Below are positions 50,365 to 59,669 of a stretch of 64,000 nt of DNA, one piece after another. The position numbers and the translations under genes are program-made. Positions within the stretch are counted from its first letter, which is position 1; each line of letters opens with the position of its first letter. This stretch comes from Colwellia sp. Arc7-635 (GTDB taxonomy: Bacteria; Pseudomonadota; Gammaproteobacteria; Enterobacterales; Alteromonadaceae): contig NZ_CP034660.1 of assembly GCF_003971255.1 (NCBI RefSeq), positions 1-64,000 of the forward strand, given 5' to 3'. The notes under the pieces were generated by a model. It ran no database searches. It saw nothing but the letters and a program-made list of their open reading frames with translations, and was not told the DNA's origin.

Positions 50365-50799
50365 CTACCCAGGCGTGAGTCGCTGTAATAGCTTTTTGAA
50401 TGAGCTAACCTGTGCCTGTTGTAATGCAGCATCATCATAATTGGTAGCTAATAATTTAATACGCATTGAATAGGTTGCGCCATGTCCCCAAGGCCACCAA
50501 ATAACCGCAATCGCCGGTGTTTCATTAGTTGCTGGTCGAGTAAAAATAAGTTGTTCTTTACTTAAGTTGGCTAATTCGCCCAGTTCCCCTTTAATCGTTT
50601 TTGGTGCTTTTTTAATGCTTTTTTTATCCCACTCTTCAGTAAATAATTCTCGCAACACGGCCAAGATACGTTCTTTTTTTTCCCATGAAAATTCAGAAAG
50701 TAAGGCAGACAAACGCTCTTCCCAACGCCAATTGAGTTCATCACCCAATGGTGTGGTAATTGTGTCGAAGATAGTGTTTTGTTGTTGATTATTTACCAC
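50365..50799 (-). CDS. Conserved hypothetical protein
   Basis: A 144-residue cytosolic-looking protein that I do not recognise. It begins MVNNQQQNTIFDTITTPLG, is rich in charged and aromatic residues (WRWEERLSALLSEFSWEKKERI, AIAVIWWPWGHGATYSMRI) and has no signal peptide or membrane segment. The regular codon structure, length and its place between two minus-strand genes support a real gene. Confidence 0.7.
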   Translation of the reverse strand: MVNNQQQNTIFDTITTPLGDELNWRWEERLSALLSEFSWEKKERILAVLRELFTEEWDKKSIKKAPKTIKGELGELANLSKEQLIFTRPATNETPAIAVIWWPWGHGATYSMRIKLLATNYDDAALQQAQVSSFKKLLQRLTPG

Positions 50800-50869
50800 A
50801 AAAATCCCTTTTTGTTGAAAGAGTTAAGTCTAATACGATAAAACCATACTAACACTTTATTTTCGTTTG

Positions 50870-51079
50870 TTAAGACTTGTCGATAACATTTTCAAGATTA
50901 AACCGGTCAATACACTTTTTACAAACACATGATTTCCCTGATAACTTTGGTGGGACTTGGCTCAATAATTCACGTTGAATATCACTACTAACACACCAGC
51001 AGGGTGCGCTTTCATTGACACCACACAGGTTGTTGCCTTGGCATAGTGGGCAAAGGGTTTGATCTAGAGTAGTTTGCAT
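50870..51079 (-). CDS. Cysteine-rich CWC-like protein
   Basis: The 69-residue protein has eight cysteines including CPLCQGNNLCG, CWC and CVCKKCIDRF, the layout of the cysteine-rich CWC family that probably binds zinc. No function is established. It is encoded just upstream of the lacI-type gene's end (17 bp) on the same strand. Confidence 0.8.
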   Translation of the reverse strand: MQTTLDQTLCPLCQGNNLCGVNESAPCWCVSSDIQRELLSQVPPKLSGKSCVCKKCIDRFNLENVIDKS

Positions 51080-51096
51080 AAGGTTGCCTAGCTAGG

Positions 51097-52104
51097 TTAC
51101 GTATTACTTAACGCTGTCGCAGATTCTCGTACGATTAATGAGGGTTTAAATACCTGCTGTATGTTTTTCTCTTCGGTTTGGTAAACCTGTTTTAATACCA
51201 ATTTAGCGGCCATTTTTCCCATTTCATTCACTGGGTTTAATATTGTGGTGAGCTTTGGGTAAAGGTAACGGGCAAAAATCACATCATCAAAACCAATTAC
51301 TGACAGCTCACTAGGTAATGACAAGCCATGTTCTCGCGCATAAGTCATCGCACCAGAAGCCATTTCATCATTACCGCAAACTAAACCGGTAAATTTTTGT
51401 GTTTGCGCCATTAAGTGTGCAATGCCTTCACTACCACCGGTTTCTTTAAAGTCAGCGGTGTAAAATAGTTCATCTTTAAAAGGAATACCATGTTCGGCTA
51501 AGGCTCGTTGATAGCCTTTGAAACGAGCTTTAGCATCAAATTTATACTGAGGTCCTGCAATACAGGCAATATTGGTGTGACCTAATGTCAGGAGTGATTT
51601 TGTTGCTAAGTAGCCACCTAATTCATTATCTAAACTAATGCAGTGTTCAGAAAGTTGTTCAACATAACGACTGATGATAAATATAGGTGTTTTACCTTTA
51701 CTTAATTCGACTAAGTATTCATCTGACACCGCTTCCACATGCAGAATAATAGCGTCACAATTTCGACTGATCAGAAACTCTATGCCTTCTTTTTCTTTTT
51801 CTTCAATACTATGACCTGTGGTGACAATAATATGCTTGCCAGCCGCACGAAGTTCGCCTTCAACACCTGCCATCATTTCGCCAAAAAAAGCACCGTCGAG
51901 TTCTGATACCAATAAGCCAATACTATTTCCTCGACTAGACGCTAAAGATTGGGCAATTGAATTTGGGCGATAACCAAGTTCTTTCATGGCAGCCAACACT
52001 TTTTCTCGTGTTTTATCACTGACTTTTGCATTACCATTCATCACCCGTGATACGGTGGCAAGTGACACTTTTGCTAATTCAGATACTTGGTAAATGGTCG
52101 CCAT
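51097..52104 (-). CDS. LacI-family transcriptional regulator
   Basis: The 335-residue regulator starts at the ATG at 52104 (MATIYQVSELAKVSLATVSRVMNG...), with a helix-turn-helix and hinge (residues 1-60) and a periplasmic-binding-protein-like sugar-sensing domain (about 60-330). It is the last gene of a minus-strand group with the GPH transporter and GH1 glucosidase. Two LacI-type palindromes lie in the divergent intergenic region at 55.2 kb and are the likely operators. Effector is presumably a beta-glucoside or glucose derivative (inference). The upstream ORF extension to 52131 is not favoured. Confidence 0.94.
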   Translation of the reverse strand: MATIYQVSELAKVSLATVSRVMNGNAKVSDKTREKVLAAMKELGYRPNSIAQSLASSRGNSIGLLVSELDGAFFGEMMAGVEGELRAAGKHIIVTTGHSIEEKEKEGIEFLISRNCDAIILHVEAVSDEYLVELSKGKTPIFIISRYVEQLSEHCISLDNELGGYLATKSLLTLGHTNIACIAGPQYKFDAKARFKGYQRALAEHGIPFKDELFYTADFKETGGSEGIAHLMAQTQKFTGLVCGNDEMASGAMTYAREHGLSLPSELSVIGFDDVIFARYLYPKLTTILNPVNEMGKMAAKLVLKQVYQTEEKNIQQVFKPSLIVRESATALSNT

Positions 52105-52207
52105 GACTTTCCTTTTTTTACTCGGATTCAATGTAAAAACTACCTTTCAATAATACCATATACCGTTGATTTTAAAATCGTTAGGTTCTTTAAAAATCAA
52201 ATGTTTG

Positions 52208-53730
52208 CTAGATTTTACGTCGTGCTTCAAGCTCATCGCCAATCTGCTTATTTCTTTCACTACTTAGCGGATAAAACATTATTAATATGGCACTGAGTAC
52301 AGCAAAGGCAGCGGGCACCCAACTCATCAGTAACTTCATACCCGGTAATGATGCGGTTATGGTGCTTGGATCCATGCCATTGTAACCATAACTGGCTAAT
52401 ACCAATAGTACTAATGCACCGGCAAAGCCACCCCCCGTTTTTTGCACAAATGTACCGGCTGAATAGATTAAGCCCGTAGCTCTACGTTTATTTTTCCATT
52501 CTGAGTAGTCAGCAGAATCACCTAGCATGGTGAAATATAAAGTTGGGATCATGGCAGCAAAAAACTCTGCACAGCAGCCTAAAATGAAAATAGCTGTTAT
52601 TTGATCGCTTTGTAGCCAAAAGAAAGGAATAGTAAATAATGTGCTCGTCAGTAATGCGATGATCAATAATTGGGGTTTACCCCAGCGTTTAGCGAGGTAG
52701 TTAGTGCAGAGTGCCCCAAGATAGATACGAGTAATAAAGCAACAAAGTATTGCCCAGTCATCAATTCATCACCAATGTAGTACTTGAAGTAATATGCGAT
52801 AACGCCATATTTAATGCCATTAAACATCATGGTAAGAAAACCAAGTGCCAATAAGATTAACCAAGGCTTATTGGTGAGTAAATCAACCATATCCCGTTGA
52901 GTACTCGACAAATTTTCTGTTGGGGTTTTGATGAAACGTTTGATAATAAACCACATCGTTACCATGACTAATACGAAGAATGAGCCACTGAGAATATTGC
53001 GATAATAGAAAAACAAACTCATGGCTAATAGCGGCAAAATAATCAAAGGTAAATTTTTCATTAAATCTTTGATTTCTTGTGACAATCCTTGCGATTTTTG
53101 CTGTGTGCTTGTAATTCTTTCTTTCGTGGTAGCGAAGGTTATCACCAATAAAAATACTAAGATCGCTGCAAATAGATACATCGTGGTTTGGTAACCGACA
53201 GCATCATTACCTTCACCAAAATAAGCGACTAATTTGGGTAAAAAGCCCATCACCAATAAACCACCCGCAAATGCCCCAGCAAATCGAAAGCCAGATAGGC
53301 TGGTTCTTTCGGTATCTGATGTCGTCATAACGCCCATTAATGCTGAGTAGGGAACATTGTTGATTGTATAAGCTAATGTAAGGCCAATATACGTAAAGTA
53401 AGCGTAGGCAAGTTTTGTATTTTCACTAAGGTCTGGCGTGCTGAAACATAGCACCATGAACAGACCTAAAATAGGTGCTGAAAATAGAATCCAAGGGCGA
53501 AATTGGCCCCATCGTGATTGCGTACGATCGGCAATCATACCCATAATAATATCAGTGACACCATCAGATAAACGAACGACTAAAAATAACATCGCCGTTG
53601 CTGCCGCAGTTATACCAAAGGTATCAGTATAAAAAACCGCTAAATAGGCTAGGGCGCCACGCCATACTAAATTTGCTGCCGCATCACCTACGGCGTAACC
53701 AACTTTTTCTGAAAATGGGAGTTTAGTCAT
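52208..53730 (-). pseudogene. GPH-family sugar:cation symporter, frameshifted
   Basis: The membrane protein of the glycoside-pentoside-hexuronide family (MFS) begins MTKLPFSEKVGYAVGDAAAN and has RLSDGVTDIIMGMIADRTQSRWG. The first frame stops in ...SILGHSALTT at about 52660, and a second frame continues SILGALCTNYLAKRWG...GLIYSAGTFVQKTGGG to the end at 52208. The break is in the run CCCC at 52714-52717 (GGGG on the coding strand), where one more G would restore the frame. The joined length of about 507 residues is normal, so a base-call error is likely. It lies between GH1 and lacI in one operon. Confidence 0.88.
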
Positions 53731-53745
53731 GTTTTATTCTTATTA

Positions 53746-55083
53746 TTAAGTTGTTCTTGAGGCTATCAAATTACGGTACGCTAAACCACTGGCTTTAATC
53801 GTTCGACATTGCGTTTCATAGTCAACGTGTACAATACCAAAGCGTTTGTTGTAGCCTTCGGCCCACTCAAAATTATCCATTAAACTCCAGGCAAAATAGC
53901 CTTTGATATTAACGCCTTGAGATATAGCTTCTGCAACCGCAGTTAAGTGTTGATTGTAATAATCTATCCGGTCTATGTCGTTTACTTCACCGTTAATGCA
54001 TTTATCGTTCATTGCGGCGCCATTTTCGGTAATGAAAATGTCTGGCAAGGTATATCGTGTATCCAACGATATTAATAATTCAGAAAAGGCTTTTGGGTAT
54101 ATTTCCCAACCGATATCGGTTCGAGCTACGTCAGGCAACTGAACTTCTTCGTACTTATTATGTATGTCGTATCGATAAACGGCTCGAGTGTAAAAATTGA
54201 TACCGAGAAAATCTAACGGTTGGGCAATAATGTCCATATCACCAGGTTGAATGTCAGGTTGCTGTTCTTTGGGTAATTGTTGGTTAATGTCAGGATAAGC
54301 GCCATCTAGAACCGGTTTGATATACCATTGATTAAAGTAATCATCAGCATATTCAGCGGCAATTTTATCTTTAATAGTGTTTGTTTCTGGGTAAGCCGGC
54401 GTGAAATTTAAGACAATACCATTTTGTGTTTTTGGGCTAAATTCTTGCAATGTTCTCATTGCTAAGCCATGTGCGAGTAACAAATGGTGGGCCGCTTTTT
54501 TACCATAATTAACATTGCTGTGCCCTGGGGCATGAACACCAATTTCATAGCCAAGATAAGCACTACAAAAAGGCTCATTTAAGGTGGCATAAGAATGTAC
54601 TCTGTCACCAAAAGCTAAGACCGTTTTTTTGACATAATCTTGGAATTTATAAGCTGTTTCTCGATTAAGCCAGCCGCCATTATCTTCCAGATGTTGTGGT
54701 AAATCCCAATGATAAAGTGTGACATAAGCCGCAATACCTTTACTTTTTAAGCGATCTAAAATGGCGACATAGTAGTCAATACCGGTTTGATTGATACTGC
54801 CATCTTGTTTAATAATTCTAGGCCACGATAAAGATAAGCGATAAGCGTCAACGCCTAGCGAGGAGATAAGTTCAATATCTTCTTGCCAAAGGTTGTAATG
54901 ATCACAGGCAACATCGCCATTCGAGTTATCGGCTATCTTTCCAGGTGTAGCGCAAAATGTATCCCAAATGCAAGGCAAGCGGTCAGCGGCACCGCCTTCT
55001 ATTTGGAATGAGGCTGTAGCAACACCGTAAATAAAATCTTTTGAGCGCATTGGAGAATTTTCTGGCAGAGATAATTTCATCAT
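53746..55083 (-). CDS. GH1 family beta-glucosidase
   Basis: The 445-residue glycoside hydrolase family 1 enzyme cleaves terminal beta-glucosyl residues. It contains the N-terminal signature DFIYGVATASFQIEGG, the acid/base Glu170 in TLNEPFC and the nucleophile Glu353 in FITENGAA. No signal peptide is seen, so it should act in the cytoplasm on imported oligosaccharides. It is the first gene of the minus-strand GH1-transporter-lacI group and is divergent from the fucP-type gene, with two operator-like palindromes between them. Confidence 0.95.
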   Translation of the reverse strand: MMKLSLPENSPMRSKDFIYGVATASFQIEGGAADRLPCIWDTFCATPGKIADNSNGDVACDHYNLWQEDIELISSLGVDAYRLSLSWPRIIKQDGSINQTGIDYYVAILDRLKSKGIAAYVTLYHWDLPQHLEDNGGWLNRETAYKFQDYVKKTVLAFGDRVHSYATLNEPFCSAYLGYEIGVHAPGHSNVNYGKKAAHHLLLAHGLAMRTLQEFSPKTQNGIVLNFTPAYPETNTIKDKIAAEYADDYFNQWYIKPVLDGAYPDINQQLPKEQQPDIQPGDMDIIAQPLDFLGINFYTRAVYRYDIHNKYEEVQLPDVARTDIGWEIYPKAFSELLISLDTRYTLPDIFITENGAAMNDKCINGEVNDIDRIDYYNQHLTAVAEAISQGVNIKGYFAWSLMDNFEWAEGYNKRFGIVHVDYETQCRTIKASGLAYRNLIASRTT

Positions 55084-55166
55084 GTATACATCGTCTTTTT
55101 CATTTCAACTATTGAGTTCAATTCGGTCGTTACTTTATTGATAATAGTAGCGACCTAGGCTATTTC

Positions 55167-55180
55167 TGTAAGCGCTTACA
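55167..55180. promoter_or_regulatory. Candidate LacI-type operator 1
   Basis: A perfect 14-bp palindrome TGTAAGCGCTTACA centred on CG, the shape of a LacI/CcpA-like operator. It lies in the 262-bp divergent region between the GH1 and fucP-type genes, on the GH1 side. Confidence 0.8.
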
Positions 55181-55225
55181 TTTTACTTGAAAAAAATTTG
55201 AGCTTCTGTAAGAATGAAATTCAAA

Positions 55226-55239
55226 TGAAAGCGCTTACA
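55226..55239. promoter_or_regulatory. Candidate LacI-type operator 2
   Basis: TGAAAGCGCTTACA, identical to operator 1 except for one base, lies 59 bp away (centre to centre) and nearer the fucP-type gene. Two such sites in one divergent promoter region support coordinated repression of both arms by the neighbouring LacI-family protein. Confidence 0.8.
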
Positions 55240-55345
55240 TTTAAAATGTTAGTGGCTATTATATAAAAGGTCAACTGGTTTTTATTTAATCGATTAGATT
55301 TAAATAGAGCACCAAGTTCACCAATAGAGAATTAAGGGAGTAAAG

Positions 55346-56605
55346 ATGGCAGCTTTATCCGCGCAGACAGAATCAGCACTTAATGCTAATCATGGGCAAA
55401 ATCATAATTATCGATTTGCCTTAGGTTCGTTAACCACACTTTTCTTTCTTTGGGGGTTTATTACTTGTCTTAATGACATTTTAATTCCGCATTTGAAAGC
55501 GGTATTTGATTTGTCATACGGGCAAGCCATGCTGATCCAATTTTGCTTTTTTGGCGCTTACTTTTTAGTGTCTATTCCAGCCAGTAAAATTGTTGCTAAA
55601 CATGGTTTTCAAAAAGGTATAGTGATTGGATTACTGGTCGCAGCCGTAGGTTGCGCTATGTTTTACCCTGCGGCCTCTTCACATAGCTACCCGGTGTTTT
55701 TGGGGGCATTATTTACCTTAGCTAGCGGTATCACAATCTTACAAGTTTCTGCTAATCCTTACGTGAGCACGTTGGGGCATGTATCTACCGCCTCATCGCG
55801 ATTAACAATGACTCAGGGCTTTAATGCTTTAGGCACTACCGTGGCACCTTTTTTTGGTGCTTATTTGATTCTAGATCAAGCGGCCAGTGCAATGTCAGCC
55901 AATGAATCTGCACAAGCTGTTCAGTTACCTTATTTACTCTTAGCCTCCTCTTTATTAGTGCTAGCGGCGCTTTTTGCTTGGCTAAAATTGCCGGTGGTGG
56001 AGCAATCTGCTTCTCATGAGCAAATGGATGATAGCAAAGGCAGCGCTTGGCAATATCGCCATTTAACGTTAGGTGCAATGGCGATATTTCTTTATGTAGG
56101 GGCGGAAGTAGCAATCGGCAGCTTCTTAATTAGCTTTTTATCACAAGAGAATATTGCCGGTATAACTGAATCTGAAGCAGCCAAATATGTTGCTTATTAT
56201 TGGGGCGGCGCAATGGTTGGACGTTTTGTTGGCGCGCTTGTTATGCAAAAAATAGCCGCAGGTAAAGTGTTAGCATTTAATGCTGTTAGCGCTGTTTTAC
56301 TGCTTATCGTTGTCTTGTGTAGTTATGGAAATATTGCCATGGTCGCTATTTTGCTAATTGGGCTGTGTAATTCGATTATGTTTCCAACCATCTTTAGTTT
56401 GGCATTAACGGGCTTAAAACAACACACCAGCCAGGGCTCAGGTATTTTGTGCTTAGCTATTGTCGGTGGGGCAATTGTACCATTACTTCAAGGTGTTTTT
56501 GCGGACATAGTGGGTGTGCAGACGGCATTTATTTTACCGATGTTTTGCTACCTTTATATTGTTTATTATGGTGTTAAAGGCCATAAAGTTGACTTGGAAA
56601 AATGA
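55346..56605 (+). CDS. FucP/GluP-type MFS sugar transporter
   Basis: The 419-residue, 12-helix major facilitator protein of the fucose/glucose:H+ symporter group has [37 protein letters not shown] and [10 protein letters not shown], typical of this family. It probably imports glucose or a related monosaccharide across the inner membrane. AAGGGAG precedes the ATG by about five bases. The stop overlaps the GH3 start (ATGA), so the two are cotranscribed, and the operator-like palindromes lie just upstream. Confidence 0.93.
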   Translation: MAALSAQTESALNANHGQNHNYRFALGSLTTLFFLWGFITCLNDILIPHLKAVFDLSYGQAMLIQFCFFGAYFLVSIPASKIVAKHGFQKGIVIGLLVAAVGCAMFYPAASSHSYPVFLGALFTLASGITILQVSANPYVSTLGHVSTASSRLTMTQGFNALGTTVAPFFGAYLILDQAASAMSANESAQAVQLPYLLLASSLLVLAALFAWLKLPVVEQSASHEQMDDSKGSAWQYRHLTLGAMAIFLYVGAEVAIGSFLISFLSQENIAGITESEAAKYVAYYWGGAMVGRFVGALVMQKIAAGKVLAFNAVSAVLLLIVVLCSYGNIAMVAILLIGLCNSIMFPTIFSLALTGLKQHTSQGSGILCLAIVGGAIVPLLQGVFADIVGVQTAFILPMFCYLYIVYYGVKGHKVDLEK

Positions 56606-59204
56606 AAATGACATTAACTATTCAACAAGGCGTAAAAGAGATAAAAGCGGTAAATAATTTGCTGCTATCAACACTCATGAAATCAACCTTAGCGATTACT
56701 TTGCTTGTTAGTTTTGGTTGTTCTGACTCGCTGACAAAAAGCGATGCTAAAACGATTAAACCAATCACATCAGTCGCAGAGTTTTGGCCGGAAATACCGC
56801 AAGCGATAGCGGTTGATGAAGCATTAGAGTTGAGAATTAAAAAGCTGCTCAGCAAGATGACTTTAGAGCAGAAAGTTGCACAAATGATCCAACCTGAAAT
56901 TAGAGATATTACGGTTGCTGACATGCGTAAATATGGCTTCGGTTCCTATTTAAATGGCGGCGGGTCTTTTCCAGGAAATAATAAGCATGCAACACCGCAA
57001 GATTGGATTAAATTAGCCGAAGATATGTATCAAGCATCAATAGATACTAGTCTTGATGGCTCTGCAATTCCCACTATGTGGGGAACTGACGCAGTTCATG
57101 GCCATAACAATGTTATTGGCGCTACGCTATTTCCCCATAATATTGGTTTAGGCGCAGCAAATAATCCGGCACTCATTGAGAAAATAGCCGCCATTACTGC
57201 GGTGGAAGTTATGGTGACCGGAATAGACTGGGTGTTTGCGCCAACGGTTGCGGTTGTACAGGATGATAGATGGGGCCGAACTTACGAAGGCTACTCAGAA
57301 GATCCAACTATTGTGCGAAATTACGCCAGTGCAGTCGTCACGGGATTACAGGGCACACCCAATAAAGACTTCTTATCTGATGAACGCGTTATTAGTACCG
57401 TAAAGCACTTTCTTGGCGATGGCGGTACGGTTGCAGGCGACGATCAAGGTGACAATATTTCAACTGAACAGCAGCTGTTTGATATTGACGCCCAAGGCTA
57501 CCTTGGTGGCTTAGGTGCTGGCGCTCAGTCAGTTATGGCATCATTTAATAGCTGGCATGGTAAGAAAAATCACGGGAATAAATATTTGCTTACGGATGTA
57601 TTAAAAGGGCGTATGGGCTTTGATGGCTTTGTTGTTGGTGACTGGAATGGTCACGGCCAAGTTAAAGGTTGTAGTAATGAAAGCTGTCCGCAATCCATTA
57701 ATGCTGGCTTAGATATTTTCATGGTGCCAACGGATGCTTGGAAACCACTTTATGAAAACACCATCAAACAAGTTCAATCGGGCGAGATCGCTCAAAGCCG
57801 TATTAATGATGCGGTTAGTCGAATACTACGTGTAAAACTGCGCGCTGGCCTATTTGAAAAGCCGAGCCCAGCAGCAAGAAAGTTATCAGGAAAAACCGAA
57901 CTTATTGGCCAAAGTAGTCATCGTGAAGTGGCTCGACAAGCCGTGCGCGAATCACTGGTGTTATTAAAAAACAATCATAATATTTTACCTATTGCTACTA
58001 ATAGTCATATTTTGGTTGCTGGCGATGGTGCTGATAATATTGGTAAGCAATCGGGTGGTTGGTCTATTACATGGCAAGGTACGGGTAACAAAAATACAGA
58101 CTTTCCGGGGGCAAAGTCTATATTTGATGGCATTGAACAGCAAGTTTCAAGCGCGGGGGCACGGCTGTACTGAGTGTTGATGGCAGTTTTGTCAACAAAC
58201 CTGATGTTGCTATTGTCGTTTTTGGTGAAGAGCCTTATGCGGAAGGGCATGGCGATCGTGATAATTTAGAATACCAGCGCGGCAATAAAAAAGATTTAGC
58301 GCTTTTAAACAAACTGAAACAGCAGGGAGTACCGGTTGTTGCTGTTTTCATCAGTGGCCGTCCGATGTGGGTAAATGCCGAACTTAATGCTTCAGATGCT
58401 TTTGTTGCAGCTTGGTTGCCAGGTACTGAAGGCGAAGGCGTTGCCGATGTATTATTGAAAAATAGTGCAAATGAAATTAACCACGACTTTGTGGGTCGAT
58501 TATCTTTTTCTTGGCCGGCAACGGCTGAGCAAACAGCGACAAATTATTATAATGCTAACTATCAACCGTTATTTAAATTTGGTTACGGTCTTAATTATCA
58601 AGACTCAATCATGATCACAAATGACTTTGATGAGACTGTGAAAATATCTCATGACAAATTAGCCGATTTGGTTATCTTCTCTGGCGCAGCAAAAATGCCG
58701 TGGAAAATGCGAATAACGTCAGGTAAAGAAAGTGCTGATATTACTTCAAGCATACAATCCTTAGGTGCTGTTACGTTGCAAACGTTAGACAAAGCAGTGC
58801 AAGAAGATGCAAGAACGATTAATTTTGACGGCAATGAACAAGCGAGTATTCAGCTCGTGAGTAACTTCCCTGAAGACTTACGTGCCTATGTTGAAGCCGA
58901 TGCAACGTTGAACTTTGCGATAAAAGTTAATGCTGAGGTTAATGAGAAAATGTCACTATCGATGGCTTGTGAGCAAGCATGTCTTGGTTCGGTAGCGTTA
59001 ACTGCGACACTGAATAGCTTAGCAAAAGAACATTGGCATAATATCGCCATTGATTTGCAGTGCTTTCAGCAAGCCGGCATAGACTTTTCTCAGGTGACTA
59101 GTCCATTTCAGCTACACGCATCAGGTAAAGCTAATGTAAGCTTTGCCGATATAAGTATTGTGCCAAACGCTATAAAACTTGCCACTATTAGCTGTCAAAA
59201 CTAG
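56602..59204 (+). pseudogene. GH3 family beta-glucosidase, frameshifted
   Basis: The exported glycoside hydrolase family 3 enzyme has an N-terminal signal/possible lipoprotein region (LLVSFGCSD), a TIM-barrel domain with WGTDAVHGHNN, GRTYEGYSEDP and nucleophile Asp347 (GFVVGDWNG), then a C-terminal alpha/beta sandwich (AVFISGRPMWVN) and a further C-terminal region. The first frame ends at 58173 and another frame continues from about 58155 to 59204. One extra G in the run GGGGG (58155-58159) would give SAGGTAVLSVDG and a product of about 866 residues. A base-call error is likely. A start at 56677 (MKSTLAITLL) would also give a good signal peptide. Confidence 0.9.
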
Positions 59205-59365
59205 CCCTTAAGTGAGTACACCCTAGCATCAAATTACCGTTTCATTATTATTGTCGCGGTAGTTTGATTACAATTTGTTGCGTACCTGTTCATTTTAACA
59301 ACAGTTTTTTAGTTTGCATCGGTTAAAATAGCAACAGTTTTAATTGTTAATACCTAGGGAGAGTT

Positions 59366-59398
59366 ATGTATATTTCTGTCTATGCAGATTTATCGTGA
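59366..59398 (+). CDS. Possible short leader peptide MYISVYADLS
   Basis: A 10-codon frame with a good ribosome binding site (AGGGAGAG about five bases before its ATG) ends in TGA that overlaps the GTG of the next gene (GTGA). No other ribosome binding site is seen for that gene, so the short frame may serve translational coupling. Alternatively it is the first part of a frameshifted gene. Confidence 0.4.
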   Translation: MYISVYADLS

Positions 59399-59610
59399 AA
59401 GAAGTAACAATTATTTTTTATGGCAAGCACTCACTCGAGTTGAAGTATACCGTTGAGTGTTTTCCGCAGTTAAAAAATGGCCGAGTCATTATTCCTGAAA
59501 GATATAAGCAGGATAAATCGATTATCGCAGTGTGCGAAGGCCATGTTAATATCTTGAATAGTTTTGGTGAACGAATAGAGTTTTTTCCGAAAGTAAATCA
59601 CGCGACATAA
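59395..59610 (+). CDS. TIGR02922-type small protein
   Basis: The 71-residue protein (starting at GTG 59395: MKEVTIIFYGKHSLELKYTV...) resembles the TIGR02922 family known from Colwellia and related marine genera; the middle stretch PQLKNGRVIIPERYKQDKSIIAVCEG is characteristic. The function is unknown. No strong Shine-Dalgarno precedes this GTG, but it overlaps the stop of a short upstream frame. A TTG start at 59344 would give an 88-residue product with unconserved extra residues. Confidence 0.75.
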   Translation: MKEVTIIFYGKHSLELKYTVECFPQLKNGRVIIPERYKQDKSIIAVCEGHVNILNSFGERIEFFPKVNHAT

Positions 59611-59621
59611 AATAGTAGTGT

Positions 59622-59650
59622 AAAAAAGCAACCAATGAGGTTGCTTTTTT
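59622..59650. terminator. Bidirectional terminator between the TIGR02922 and halogenase genes
   Basis: The 12-bp stem AAAAAAGCAACC / GGTTGCTTTTTT with loop AATGA has A and T runs built into its arms, so it can terminate transcription from both sides. Confidence 0.9.
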
Positions 59651-59669
59651 TATTTTCAGTGATGGTTAT

